NCBI RefSeq assembly: GCF_029813785.1
Contig: NZ_JARVKY010000001.1
Span: 496,001 to 560,000 of the forward strand
From: Streptomyces sp. DH41
Lineage (GTDB): Bacteria > Actinomycetota > Actinomycetes > Streptomycetales > Streptomycetaceae
Reading direction: 5' to 3'
DNA: 64,000 nucleotides
The notes beneath the pieces were generated by a model. That model saw only the letters and a list, made by a program, of their open reading frames with translations, ran no database searches and had not been told where the DNA came from. Positions 1 through 8,216 of the stretch are shown one piece after another; the stretch's first letter is position 1; each line of letters begins with the position of its first letter. Made by a program: the position numbers and the translations under genes.

Positions 1-1511
1 GCCGAGCCCATCACCGCCGACTCCGTCAGCTCCAGCTGGAGCAGGTGCGGGGCCAGGCCCGTCTCCTCCAGGGTCGCCGCCACGTCCGCCACCAGGTCGG
101 AGTCCCAGACCTGGCGGACCGCCACGTTGACGCTGACGAAGATCGGCGGATCGTCGGGGTGGGCCAGCTGCCAGCGTCGGGCCTGATGGCAGGCCGTGCG
201 CAGGATCCAGCGGCCGAGGGGAACGATAGAACCGTCCTCCTCCGCCAGTGCGATGAACCGATTCGGCGCCAATACGCCGAACTGAGGATGATTCCAGCGG
301 ATGAGCGCCTCGACGCCCCGCACCCGGCCGTCCTCCATGCCGACCAGCGGCTGGTACTCCAGGGCGAACTCGCCGCGCTCGATGGCCGGACGGAGCGTGG
401 CGGCGAGGGCCTGGCGGGTCATGCGGCTCGCGTTGCGCTCGGGGTCGAAGAGCGTCCAGCGGGCCCGGCCGTCGGCCTTGGCCCAGTACAGGGTCGTGTC
501 GGCCGCCTGCATCAGGGCGGTGGGGGTGGTGCCGACGGTATGGCGCTCGACGACGCCGACCGACGCGGTGATCGAGAGGCGGCGGTCGGATACCTCGAAG
601 GGCGCCTGGAGGGCCGTCAGGACCGATTCGGCCAGGTCGGCGAGCTGGTCGGTGCCCGTGGAGTCCTCCACGAGGAGGGCGAACTCGTCGCCGCCGAGCC
701 GGGCCACCAGCGGAGCACCGGACCGGGTGTGCGCGGCGTCCTCCGCGCACCGGGTGAGGCGTTCGGCCACGGCGGCCAGCAGCCGGTCGCCGACGCGGTG
801 ACCGAGGGTGTCGTTGACCGCCTTGAAGCCGTCCAGGTCCAGGTAGCACACGCCGATCCGGCCGGTGCCGCCGTGCTCGTCCGACTCCGCCTCCAGCGCG
901 GCCGTCAGACGCTCGAAGAACAGCGCGCGGTTGGGCAGCCGGGTCACCGGGTCGTGCATCTGGAGGTGGCGCAGCCGGGCCTGCAACTCGCGCCGGGCGC
1001 TGATGTCGGCGACCGACAGCAGCAGGCCGTCCCGCTCCTGACCGGGTTCGGCCAGCGGCGCGAGCGTCACCTGCACCCACAAAGAGTGCCCGTCGGCCCG
1101 CTTGAGCCGCCGGGTGCAGCGCAGCCGGGGCTGCCGGCCCCGCAGCACCTCGCGGTAGGCGTGCCAGGTGCCGGCGTCGGAGGCGAGGTCGACGAGGTCG
1201 GCCGCCGCGCGGCCGGCCAGCGCGGCCGGGTCGGTGCCGAGCAGGGTGCCCAGCGTGTCGTTGGCGCCGACGACCATGCCCTCGGCGTCGACGACGGCCA
1301 TGGCCAGGGGGGCGGCCGTGAACGCCGAGCGGTAGGCCGGGGACCCCGCACAAGGAGTACGAGGTGCCAGGCATGTGTCACTCTCTGTGACGGCTGACCG
1401 GTCGAGGTCTGCCGCGGGCGCCGGCCCTTCGGAGGTTCCGTTCACCGCTCGCTCCCGCAGTGCCTCGATCTCTGTTCGTGCTCTGTTCGTGCAGGAAAGT
1501 GTGCCGATCAT
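1..1511 (-). CDS. cdgA: PAS-GGDEF-EAL c-di-GMP enzyme (cdgA-like), 3' end cut by the window edge
   Basis: Bifunctional-type cyclic-di-GMP protein; GGDEF domains make and EAL domains cleave c-di-GMP, which in Streptomyces controls development through BldD. Reading leftward on the minus strand I see an N-terminal PAS segment (AMAVVDAEGMVVGAND), a GGDEF domain with intact GGDEFALLVED (about nt 660-710), then the EAL half (ALIRWNHPQFG, LQLELTESAV) running off position 1. No terminus is visible, so EAL catalytic completeness cannot be judged. The start is uncertain: ATG at 1511 gives a low-complexity leader of about 70 residues; a GTG near 1461 with an upstream GGGAGC is an alternative. The symbol rests on domain order plus remembered synteny with SCO2817. 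Confidence 0.85.
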   Translation of the reverse strand, partial: MIGTLSCTNRARTEIEALRERAVNGTSEGPAPAADLDRSAVTESDTCLAPRTPCAGSPAYRSAFTAAPLAMAVVDAEGMVVGANDTLGTLLGTDPAALAGRAAADLVDLASDAGTWHAYREVLRGRQPRLRCTRRLKRADGHSLWVQVTLAPLAEPGQERDGLLLSVADISARRELQARLRHLQMHDPVTRLPNRALFFERLTAALEAESDEHGGTGRIGVCYLDLDGFKAVNDTLGHRVGDRLLAAVAERLTRCAEDAAHTRSGAPLVARLGGDEFALLVEDSTGTDQLADLAESVLTALQAPFEVSDRRLSITASVGVVERHTVGTTPTALMQAADTTLYWAKADGRARWTLFDPERNASRMTRQALAATLRPAIERGEFALEYQPLVGMEDGRVRGVEALIRWNHPQFGVLAPNRFIALAEEDGSIVPLGRWILRTACHQARRWQLAHPDDPPIFVSVNVAVRQVWDSDLVADVAATLEETGLAPHLLQLELTESAVMGS

Positions 1512-1777
1512 AGAGGCTGCCACCGGGCCCTTCCAGCCGCCGTTCCGCGTTCGGAACCAAGTGATCTCTCTGACAGGTCGTTTCCGCTCACACCTGGACG
1601 GGTTCTACACGCCCCCGACCAGTTGTGACGTTCTGTGAGTGTCCTGGAGACGTCGGGCCGGAGGCCGCCGGTGAAATTCCGGGCGACTCACCCATCCGGT
1701 GCAGGCGAACAGTGCGTAGTACGACAAATATGCACAAGCTGAGTGCGGTGTCCCGTCAACCGCACCCGGAGGTCCAT

Positions 1778-3115
1778 GTGCCGCGCCAGCTCCCCCTGAG
1801 GCGACTTCCCCGGGAGGCACTCAAGGGGCTCGGCGCGGGCCGCCGGGCGGCGGGCAAGCCCCGCTCCAGGCTGCGCAGCACGGCGGCGGTGTGCACCACG
1901 ATGTCGGCGCTCGCCGCGACCTCCCTGGTCACCGCCCCCTCGGTCGCCGAGCCCTTCTCCCCCGAGCCCTGCGCGCTCCAGCGCACCGACGCGCACCACT
2001 CCGAGGGCCTGGACACCTGGAACGCCGCCTATCCGCGGCCCGTCCGCGCCCTGGACGCCGTGATGGTGTTCCTCTCCTTCCCCGACTCCCGGCCGCTGGC
2101 CTCGCCCGCCGAACTCGCCGCCGACCACTTCCCGGCCACCACCCGCTTCTTCCAGCGCGCCTCGTACGGCACGTTCACGCTCCGCCCGCACCCGCTGAGC
2201 GCCTGGATCCCCATGCCGCGGCCGTCGACGGCGTACGACATACAGCGCGACTGGAGTCCCGAGCACCGGGCCGCCTATCTGCGGGACGCGCTCCACGCCG
2301 CCGACCGGCGCGTCGACTTCTCCCGCTACGACGTCGTCTACTTCGTCGCCGACCCGGACGCGCCCGGCGTGGACTCGGACGCCACGAAGGTCGTCAACCT
2401 GAACACCCCGATGCGGGCCGACGGCACCGACATCCGGCGGGTCGTCACGGTCTTCGAGAACCATCCGCCGGACCGGCTGGTCCTGGCCCACGAGACCGGG
2501 CACGTCTTCGACCTGCCCGACCTGTACCACCGGCCCGTCGACGGCAAGGGCGACTGGGACACCCACGTCGGCGACTGGGACCTGATGGGCAGCCAGTTCG
2601 GACTGGCCCCCGACCTCTTCGGCTGGCACAAGTGGAAGCTGGGCTGGCTGCAGCCCCGGCAGGTGGCGTGTGTGCGGGGCGGCGGGCCCACCCGGCTGAC
2701 GCTGGAGCCGCTGGGGGCGGGGCCTGGGGTGGTGGTGACGGGCGCCGCCGGGGCTCCGGCCTTCGGTCTCGGCCGGGGCACCAAGCTCGCGGTGGTGCGC
2801 ACCGGAGCGGACAGCGTGCTCGCCTTCGAGGCCCGGGGGCCGGTCGGCAACGACGCCGCCGCCTGCCGGGCGGGGGTGCTGGTGTACCGGGTGCGCAGCG
2901 GGGCGGAGTCCGGGGGCGGGCCGATCGAGGTGATCGACGCCCACCCGGACACCGAGGCCTGCTGGGAGGACTCGGTCTACCCCCCGCTCGCCGACGCCCC
3001 GGTGAGCCTCGGCGAAAGCTTCACGGTGCCGGGAGAGGGCGTACGGGTGGAGGTGGCGGGACGGACGGTGTCGGGGGCGTGGACGGTGCAGGTCACGCCG
3101 GGGTGGGACGGATGA
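1778..3115 (+). CDS. secreted M6-like zinc metalloprotease (445 aa)
   Basis: Predicted exported metallopeptidase related to the immune inhibitor A / M6 group. HETGHVFDLPD at residues 238-248 is the HExxH zinc motif, followed by WDLMGSQFG, a plausible Met-turn. An N-terminal arginine-rich stretch, then a hydrophobic segment ending SVAEP, suggests a long Sec or Tat leader. I chose GTG 1778 because CGGAGG lies 5 nt upstream; the open frame extends back to 1625 without a ribosome site. The C-terminal 150 residues are beta-rich and lack a recognisable binding module. The gene is divergent from the c-di-GMP gene; the 266-bp gap must hold both promoters. Substrate unknown. Confidence 0.8.
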   Translation: MPRQLPLRRLPREALKGLGAGRRAAGKPRSRLRSTAAVCTTMSALAATSLVTAPSVAEPFSPEPCALQRTDAHHSEGLDTWNAAYPRPVRALDAVMVFLSFPDSRPLASPAELAADHFPATTRFFQRASYGTFTLRPHPLSAWIPMPRPSTAYDIQRDWSPEHRAAYLRDALHAADRRVDFSRYDVVYFVADPDAPGVDSDATKVVNLNTPMRADGTDIRRVVTVFENHPPDRLVLAHETGHVFDLPDLYHRPVDGKGDWDTHVGDWDLMGSQFGLAPDLFGWHKWKLGWLQPRQVACVRGGGPTRLTLEPLGAGPGVVVTGAAGAPAFGLGRGTKLAVVRTGADSVLAFEARGPVGNDAAACRAGVLVYRVRSGAESGGGPIEVIDAHPDTEACWEDSVYPPLADAPVSLGESFTVPGEGVRVEVAGRTVSGAWTVQVTPGWDG

Positions 3116-3138
3116 CGTCCGGACGCCTCCGAGCATGC

Positions 3139-3170
3139 GGGAAGGCCCTCGCCTGGGCGAGGGCCTTCCC
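3139..3170. terminator. 13-bp perfect hairpin between protease gene and tRNA-Lys
   Basis: Arms 3139-3151 and 3158-3170 are perfectly complementary with a 6-nt loop. It lies 23 bp after the plus-strand protease stop and 8 bp after the minus-strand tRNA end, so it can serve both convergent units. Confidence 0.8.
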
Positions 3171-3178
3171 GTTGTCTG

Positions 3179-3252
3179 TGCGCCGCCAGGGACTCGAACC
3201 CCGGACCCGCTGATTAAGAGTCAGCTGCTCTAACCAACTGAGCTAGCGGCGC
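3179..3252 (-). tRNA. tRNA-Lys(CTT)
   Basis: The reverse strand folds as a full cloverleaf: acceptor GCGCCGC/GCGGCGC, D arm GCTC/GAGC, anticodon loop CTCTTAA with anticodon CTT, T arm with GGTTCGAGTCC. The 3' CCA is not encoded. It is identical over the 74 nt to the copy at 20598-20671. The preceding minus-strand CDS (3243-3878) ends inside its 5' end. Confidence 0.97.
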
Positions 3253-3878
3253 CTGCTGACGTCGTAGACTTTAGCACCCTGGTCGGCGGAGGGAAAAATC
3301 GAAATACGGACGGCGGCACGGGCCGCCCGTACGGCCGCCCAGAGCAGGATCTCGGGACCCGGCAGCCACGGCCGGCGCGTGTCGGGCGCCACCAGCCAGC
3401 GGGAACCGGAACGGACGGGACCGCCCACGGGCGCCGGCCCGGCCGCGGAGCCCACCGGCGCCGGTACGGTCACCGCGTCCCCGGCACCGTGGCACAGCAG
3501 CGGCGGCACCGCGCCCGTACGGCCGCCCTCCCGGCCACGCGCGCTCCACTCCTCCCACTCCAGCAGCGACGGCAGCCGCTGGGCCGTGCCCGGCGCGGCG
3601 AACAGCAGCATCCGGCCCCGGAACTCGGCCACCGGGCCCGACCCCGGACCCTCGTCCCACATCTGGTCCAGCATCCGCCGCCCGAAGATCGCGGGGGCGC
3701 TCACCACGTCGAAGGCGGAACCGCAGGGCAGGACGACCGGTGCCCCGGGCCGCTCCTCCCAGAACGCGAGCGTGCTGCGCGGGTACGCGCCCGCCGAGGC
3801 CAGCCAGACGGCGCCGTCCGAGGTGACGTCCGAGACACGGGGGGTGGCTTCCAGGGCGACATCGCGTGTGCTGCTCAT
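3243..3878 (-). CDS. conserved protein resembling a small bifunctional primase/polymerase N-terminal domain (211 aa)
   Basis: The pattern APVVLPCGSAFDVV, then RMLLFAAPGTAQRLPSLLEW and WLVAPDTRRPWLPGPEILLW, resembles the short Streptomyces proteins annotated as bifunctional DNA primase/polymerase N-terminal domain. No catalytic acidic triad can be assigned by eye, so enzymatic activity is doubtful. Start ATG 3878 (MSSTRDVALEATP) is preferred; the frame is open to 3968 but there is no ribosome site, and a TAGATG-like -10 just upstream suggests a leaderless mRNA. The stop codon TAG lies at 3243-3245, inside the 5' end of tRNA-Lys, a 10-nt overlap on the same strand. Confidence 0.6.
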   Translation of the reverse strand: MSSTRDVALEATPRVSDVTSDGAVWLASAGAYPRSTLAFWEERPGAPVVLPCGSAFDVVSAPAIFGRRMLDQMWDEGPGSGPVAEFRGRMLLFAAPGTAQRLPSLLEWEEWSARGREGGRTGAVPPLLCHGAGDAVTVPAPVGSAAGPAPVGGPVRSGSRWLVAPDTRRPWLPGPEILLWAAVRAARAAVRISIFPSADQGAKVYDVSRRR

Positions 3879-4053
3879 ACCGCATACATCTACCGCCCGT
3901 GAGGGTGCGGCTCCGGTGAGTTGCGGGAAACCGGGACAGGAGCAAGGCGAAAGGAGTACCTTGCCCACCCACTTGGCATATGCGTGAGGACTGATCGCCG
4001 TGGACCGAGCGGCGTGGAGCGATCGGCTGATCGGCGGGGACCGAGCGGCGGGG

Positions 4054-4404
4054 CTAGTCGGTGTGTGCGCCGCCGCGCATCAGGTCCCGCCCGAACTCCA
4101 CCATCTTCTTGGCGTAGTCCTCGGTCCACTCGGCCCGCTCGGCGATGTCCGCGGCCGTCAGCCGGTCGAACCGCCGGGGATCGGCCAGCTGCGCCGCCGC
4201 CATCGCCTGGAACTCCATCGCCCGGTCCGCCGCCGCCCGGAAGGCGTGCGTCAGCTCCGTCGCCCGGTCCAGCAGCGCCCGGGGGTCGTCGATCGACTCG
4301 AGGTCGAAGAAGTGCTCCGGATCGGCGGCCGCCTCCGCCGGCTCGAAGAGCAGGGGCGCGGGGCGTAGCCGCGGTTCGTTCCGACGCGGCGTGGGCTCCG
4401 CCAT
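4054..4404 (-). CDS. small conserved hypothetical protein, acidic and helical (116 aa)
   Basis: Soluble protein rich in Ala, Glu and Asp (FFDLESIDDPRALLDRA; EWTEDYAKKMVEFGRDL), with no signal peptide or membrane segment. Start ATG 4404 follows AGGAGGAG with 5-nt spacing, a near-ideal ribosome site; the open frame to 4452 is therefore not used. Function unknown. It sits between the primase-like gene and the pectate lyase on the same strand, but the hairpin at 4501-4540 separates it from the lyase transcript. Downstream, at 3985-4050, the motif GGACCGAGCGGCG is repeated. Confidence 0.75.
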   Translation of the reverse strand: MAEPTPRRNEPRLRPAPLLFEPAEAAADPEHFFDLESIDDPRALLDRATELTHAFRAAADRAMEFQAMAAAQLADPRRFDRLTAADIAERAEWTEDYAKKMVEFGRDLMRGGAHTD

Positions 4405-4500
4405 GTCTTCTCCTCCTCGTACGTACGGCGGCCCTCCCCGTGGACGGGGCACTCCCGGTGGAGTGGGCCACCGTCCATTGTCCCGCGCCCGTGCAAGAGG

Positions 4501-4540
4501 GCGAGGACCTGCCGGTACGTGTGTACCGGCACGTCCTCGC
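4501..4540 (-). terminator. long hairpin terminator after pectate lyase gene
   Basis: Arms 4501-4518 and 4523-4540 pair over 18 positions with one central mismatch and a GTGT loop. It lies 26 bp beyond the lyase stop codon. Confidence 0.85.
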
Positions 4541-4566
4541 CCACTCTCGCGGGGCCGCGCCGTTCG

Positions 4567-6141
4567 CTATCCGGCGTAGGTCTCGAACTCGGCGACCCTC
4601 GGGGTGCCGGCGGAGCCGGTGATCTCGAAGGTGATCTTCTTCAGCGACGTCCGGGCGAAGTCGATGACGCCCGCTCCGCTGCCGGAGGCCAGCACGGAGC
4701 CCGTGTCGTGGTTGATGACCCGCCAGGCTCCGATGTCACCCTCGGAGCCCGAGGCCTCCCGGATGTTGATCTTGGAGACCGTCGTGGCGGAGCCCCACTT
4801 CACGGAGACGGAGCCGGTCGAGCCGGACGGGGACCAGTAGGTGCTCATGTCGCCGTCGCGGACGTTGCCGTAGCTCGTCCCGTCGGCCTTGGAGGAACCG
4901 TCGGCGCCCGCTCCGATGCTGAGGTTGGTCCCGGTGGGCGGGTCAGTGGGGTCGGGGTCGGTCGGGTCCGGGTCCGGGTCGGTGGGGTCCGGGTCCGTGG
5001 GGTCGGGGTCGGTCGGGTCCGGGTCCGGGTTCTGCGGCGTGCAGCTGCCGTCCGACACCTTCAGGCCCTTGCCCGCGCCCGCCGTCTGGCTCACGACGCC
5101 CGGCACGCAGTCGGCCGCGTCGAGGCTGTAGGAGTACGGGATGCTGACACTGGTGTTGGACTGCGGGTCGGGCCCGGCGGGGTTGGTGTCGCCCTCGCGG
5201 TCGGACCAGGTCACGTTGTCGAAGATGTTGCCGCTGACCTGCCAGTAGCCGGCCTGGTCCGTGTAGAAGGTGCCGAGGACGTCCTTGGAGTCCTCGAAGT
5301 AGTTGTTGTCGACCTTGGCCTTCGCGCCGGCCCGGGAGTTGATGCCGGACTCGTTGAGGCTCACGTAGTGGTTGTTGTAGATGTGCGCGATGCCGCCGCG
5401 CAGCAGGGGGGCGCGGGAGTCGATGTTCTCGTACAGGTTGTGGTGGAAGGTGACGTAGCCGTTGGAGCGGTCGCTCTCGCTGGAGCCGATGAGGCCGCCG
5501 CGGCCGGAGTTGCGCAGGGTGCTGTAGGACAGGGTGACGTACTTGGTGTCGTCCTTCATGTCGAAGAGGCCGTCGTAGCCCTCCGACTCGCCGCCCGACG
5601 CCTCCAGGGTGGTGTGGTCGACCCAGACGTTGCGGACGCCGCTCTCCATCCCGATGGCGTCGCCGCCGTTGGACGTGGGCGAGCCCGACTTCTTGACGTT
5701 CCGGACCGTCACGTTCTGGATGATGATGTTGCTGGACTCCCGTATGTGGATGCCCAGTTGGTCGAAGACGGCGCCGCCGCCGACCCCGACGATCGTGACG
5801 TTGCTGATCTGCTTCAGCTCGATCTTGTCCGCGGCGGTGCTGCAGCTGTCACCCGACACCTTGGTGGTGTTGCCGTGGTTGATGGTGCCCTCGACCTCGA
5901 TGGTGATCGGGGTGCTGCTGCTGGCCCGGCCGCACAGGGCCTGGTGGATCGCGGTCCCGGTGGTCGCCCGGACCGTCTCTCCGCCGGCACCGCCGGTCGT
6001 GCCGCCGTTCTGGGTCGCGTAGCCGGTGGCGCCACTGGCCGCTGCCGCCGCCTGGGGCATCGACAGCACCACACCGGTCGCGGCGGCGACGGCCAAGGTC
6101 GCCAGCGCCGCGTTGAGTCGCAGCGCGACTGGTCGTCTCAT
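4567..6141 (-). CDS. secreted pectate lyase (PL1-type) with C-terminal carbohydrate-binding module (524 aa)
   Basis: Cleaves polygalacturonate by beta-elimination outside the cell. A Sec leader (LATLAVAAATGVVLSM, PQAAAA) precedes a right-handed beta-helix lyase domain with the ladder segments IIIQNVTVRNV, VWVDHTTLEA, GYVTFHHNLYEN and RAPLLRGGIAHIYNNHY. A linker built from PDPTDPDPTDPD-type repeats (about residues 370-395) leads to a discoidin-like binding domain (DGDMSTYWSPSGSTGSVSV). ATG 6141 is chosen because GGGGAG lies 7 nt upstream; the ATG 15 nt further out has no ribosome site. Expression is probably induced through the palindrome at 6214-6225. It has its own terminator, so it is monocistronic. 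Confidence 0.9.
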   Translation of the reverse strand: MRRPVALRLNAALATLAVAAATGVVLSMPQAAAAASGATGYATQNGGTTGGAGGETVRATTGTAIHQALCGRASSSTPITIEVEGTINHGNTTKVSGDSCSTAADKIELKQISNVTIVGVGGGAVFDQLGIHIRESSNIIIQNVTVRNVKKSGSPTSNGGDAIGMESGVRNVWVDHTTLEASGGESEGYDGLFDMKDDTKYVTLSYSTLRNSGRGGLIGSSESDRSNGYVTFHHNLYENIDSRAPLLRGGIAHIYNNHYVSLNESGINSRAGAKAKVDNNYFEDSKDVLGTFYTDQAGYWQVSGNIFDNVTWSDREGDTNPAGPDPQSNTSVSIPYSYSLDAADCVPGVVSQTAGAGKGLKVSDGSCTPQNPDPDPTDPDPTDPDPTDPDPDPTDPDPTDPPTGTNLSIGAGADGSSKADGTSYGNVRDGDMSTYWSPSGSTGSVSVKWGSATTVSKINIREASGSEGDIGAWRVINHDTGSVLASGSGAGVIDFARTSLKKITFEITGSAGTPRVAEFETYAG

Positions 6142-6213
6142 CCTCGGTCTCCCCATTCGCTTTCACATGCCGGAATGACCAACCTGTCGCGGTCATGTCA
6201 ATACGACAGGTCG

Positions 6214-6225
6214 GAAAGCGCTTTC
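6214..6225. promoter_or_regulatory. LacI-type operator upstream of pectate lyase
   Basis: Perfect palindrome GAAAGCGCTTTC, 73 bp before the lyase start. A central CG flanked by symmetric arms is the signature of LacI-family operators. No LacI gene is visible in the window, so the regulator is encoded elsewhere. Confidence 0.6.
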
Positions 6226-6393
6226 TCGCCGTGAATATAGGGTTCACCCCAGGGGCTCGCAAGGGTTACGGCACGTTCAAACTACGGACCTTTGTACATG
6301 TGGGTGAACGCATGACACCCACCGGCGGGCTCGCCCCCACCGCCGCCACAGGTCCGATGTGCACCCCGGACCGAGCTGCGGTACGATCATCCT

Positions 6394-6542
6394 GCCTGAT
6401 CAAGGGGGCCAACCCCCCGGAGCGGGCAGTGCGTTGGTGGTCCAAGGAAAGACGCCCCACTTCCCGTGGGGAAATGCAGGTGCAAGGCCTGCCCAGCGCT
6501 CCACGAGAACCCCGGCCCCGCTCCAGCGGGACCGGGGTTCTT
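6394..6542 (+). ncRNA. candidate structured small RNA with own terminator
   Basis: Non-coding stretch in the 406-bp gap between two minus-strand genes. On the plus strand a TACGAT -10-like box (6382-6387) precedes GGGGG-CCAA-CCCCC. A closing helix (6419-6429 with 6489-6502, one bulge) then encloses three hairpins: TTGG/CCAA inside GCG/CGC (6430s-6453), CCCCAC/GTGGGG, and GCAGG/CCTGC. The terminator hairpin at 6506-6541 follows. I cannot match it to a known RNA or riboswitch class; orientation is inferred from the -10 box and terminator position, and no plus-strand gene follows that it could control. Confidence 0.45.
6506..6541. terminator. strong hairpin terminator
   Basis: Outer stem AGAACCCCGG/CCGGGGTTCT and inner stem CCCGCT/AGCGGG with a 2-nt loop. 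It lies 6 bp from the stop codon of the minus-strand lipoprotein gene and at the end of the candidate RNA, so it can act in both directions. Confidence 0.8.
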
Positions 6543-6547
6543 CCGTG

Positions 6548-7357
6548 TCAGCCGAGCTTGGCCGCCTGCGCGTCGATGACGGCGGTCGGCTGCTCGAAGG
6601 ACTCGCCGCGGCTGACCGCCGCGATGTTGAAGGACGAGAACCCGGCGAGCGTGGTCCCCTGCCGCAGCACGACGACCTTCGTCTCGACGGGTTCACCGTC
6701 CATCTGCGTCCCCACGGTCCAGGCGACGGCGTCCTCACCGGCCGCGAGCTTCTCCTCGCCGACCTTGGTGACCTGCTGCTTCTCACCGCCGACCGACATG
6801 CCGAAGCCCCCGGCGCACTTCTTGCCGGCCTCCCGCAGCGTGCCGAGGGTCCGCTCCGCCCCGTCGGCGTCGTAGGACCAGAGAGAGGTCATCGTCTTCG
6901 TGATGTCGAGGGAGTCGATGGTCGCCTCCTTCGCCTCCTCCTCCGTCATGCCCGCCAGCTCCTCCATCGAGGGCATGCCCTTCTTGGCCGCCGCGGACTC
7001 CTGGACGACGAGCCGCTGGGTGCTCGCCGCCGGCGTGCCCACGGGCAGCGCCGACAGCACCCGGGCGACGGGCTCGCACTCGGCCTGCTCGACGGTGAGG
7101 GTCCCGGGCTCCGGCACGTCGTCCTTCGCCGGCTTCTCGACCTGGTGGTCCTTCAGGTCGTCCGCGCTGACGACCAGCTTCTCCAGTTCGCCGGCGGTCA
7201 GGGCCTTCGCCGCCGGCTTGTCGGACCCGCCGCCGGCCTTCGCCCTGGTGTCGCCGCCGTCCCCACCGTCCTGGTCACCTCCGCCGCAGGCGGTGACCGC
7301 CAGGGCGAGGGTGACCGCGGAAGCGGTCAGGACGGTACGGCGTATGGCGGTTCGCAT
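6548..7357 (-). CDS. lipoprotein of unknown function (269 aa)
   Basis: Lipoprotein leader with lipobox LAVTAC (residues 19-24), then a Gly/Asp-rich linker and a soluble domain of about 220 residues (DDLKDHQVEKP, LVVQESAAAKKGMP, EDAVAWTVGTQMDG). The fold resembles small Streptomyces lipoproteins of the PknH-sensor-like or DUF5642 kind, but I would not assign a family. Start ATG 7357 has CAGGAG 7 nt upstream; a nearer ATG (7364) abuts the same ribosome site without spacing. A 9-bp perfect hairpin (7380-7404) lies in its leader. It is monocistronic, with a terminator just after the stop. Confidence 0.75.
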   Translation of the reverse strand: MRTAIRRTVLTASAVTLALAVTACGGGDQDGGDGGDTRAKAGGGSDKPAAKALTAGELEKLVVSADDLKDHQVEKPAKDDVPEPGTLTVEQAECEPVARVLSALPVGTPAASTQRLVVQESAAAKKGMPSMEELAGMTEEEAKEATIDSLDITKTMTSLWSYDADGAERTLGTLREAGKKCAGGFGMSVGGEKQQVTKVGEEKLAAGEDAVAWTVGTQMDGEPVETKVVVLRQGTTLAGFSSFNIAAVSRGESFEQPTAVIDAQAAKLG

Positions 7358-7379
7358 GGTGCATCTCCTGTTTTCAGCA

Positions 7380-7404
7380 CTCCGCGCCCAGGTTCGGCGC
7401 GGAG
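7380..7404 (-). promoter_or_regulatory. leader hairpin upstream of lipoprotein gene
   Basis: Perfect 9-bp arms (7380-7388 and 7396-7404) with a 7-nt loop, ending about 10 nt before the ribosome site of the lipoprotein gene. It could be a terminator of upstream transcription, an attenuator or an operator. Confidence 0.4.
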
Positions 7405-7484
7405 TTCACAGGAGCAAGACCATCAAAACCGGAACGGGGTTGTGCGGGCCCAGCGGGGAAGGCGTGCCAAGGCGTGCCCCTCTC

Positions 7485-8216
7485 TCAGGCCTGTACCACC
7501 GGCTCCCGGGTGAACAGCGCGCCCAGCTCGGGCGCGTTGACCCTGCGGTCGGCCAGACGCAGGGCCTCCCAGACGGTGACCTGGTTCGCGGTGAGGACCG
7601 GCTTGCCCAGCTCCTTCTCCAGGGCCGGGATGTGGGCCACCGTGTGCAGGGCCGTGTCCGGGAGGAGGACCGCGTCCGCGTCCGGGCGGTCGGCGGCGCG
7701 GGCCAGGGCCAGCACCTCCGACTCGGTCCAGGTGCCGACCTCCGCCGCCGTGATGACGCCGGAGCTGACGACGTCGACCGTCTCGATACCGGCGGCGGCG
7801 AGGAAGTCCGCGAAGAGCCGCGCCACGTCGTCCGGGTAGGTCGCCCCGATGGCGACCCGCCGCGCCCCGATCTCCTTAGCCGCTCGCACGAAGGCGAAGG
7901 AGGTGGAGGAGGCCGGCAGACCCGCCGCCTGGGCGAGGGCCCGCACCTGTTCCTGCGCGCCCTCCCAGCCGTGCACGAAGCTTCCGCTGGTGCAGGCCCA
8001 CACCACGGCGTCGGCGCCGGCCAGCCGCAGCTCCGCCACGCCCGCCGCGAGCCGGTGCGCCGAACCCATCTCGCGCAGCGCGTCGACCCGGTGCGCGTCC
8101 TCGCCGATGTCCGTGTGCACCAGGTCCACCCGGATGTCGCTGCCCAGGAGCTGCTCGATGCGTGGATAGTCGTCCTCGCCGGAGTGGCCCGGGTAGAGGA
8201 ACCCCAGTGCTGTCAT
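7485..8216 (-). CDS. Asp/Glu racemase / maleate isomerase family protein, second catalytic Cys missing (243 aa)
   Basis: Belongs to the cofactor-independent Asp/Glu racemase, maleate isomerase and arylmalonate decarboxylase superfamily, whose reactions use one or two cysteines. The first cysteine is present (WACTSGSF, Cys75). The second motif reads LLPDTALHT, with Asp187 where the neighbour has Cys196 in SCTNLPT. ATG 8216 is chosen for the AGGAAGG 6 nt upstream; it overlaps the stop of the upstream paralogue as ATGA, so the two are co-translated. Related EutA proteins occur in ectoine utilisation clusters; the reaction here is not known. Confidence 0.75.
   Translation of the reverse strand: MTALGFLYPGHSGEDDYPRIEQLLGSDIRVDLVHTDIGEDAHRVDALREMGSAHRLAAGVAELRLAGADAVVWACTSGSFVHGWEGAQEQVRALAQAAGLPASSTSFAFVRAAKEIGARRVAIGATYPDDVARLFADFLAAAGIETVDVVSSGVITAAEVGTWTESEVLALARAADRPDADAVLLPDTALHTVAHIPALEKELGKPVLTANQVTVWEALRLADRRVNAPELGALFTREPVVQA

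Noticed and set aside
1560..1640. BldD box upstream of the cdgA-like gene
   Set aside because: BldD control is known for cdgA in S. coelicolor, but I could not find a convincing match to the consensus by eye here.
6394..6542. Cobalamin, c-di-AMP or SRP RNA identity for the structured element
   Set aside because: None of the conserved boxes I know for these classes (such as GCCACTG or GGAAGGAAGC) is present.
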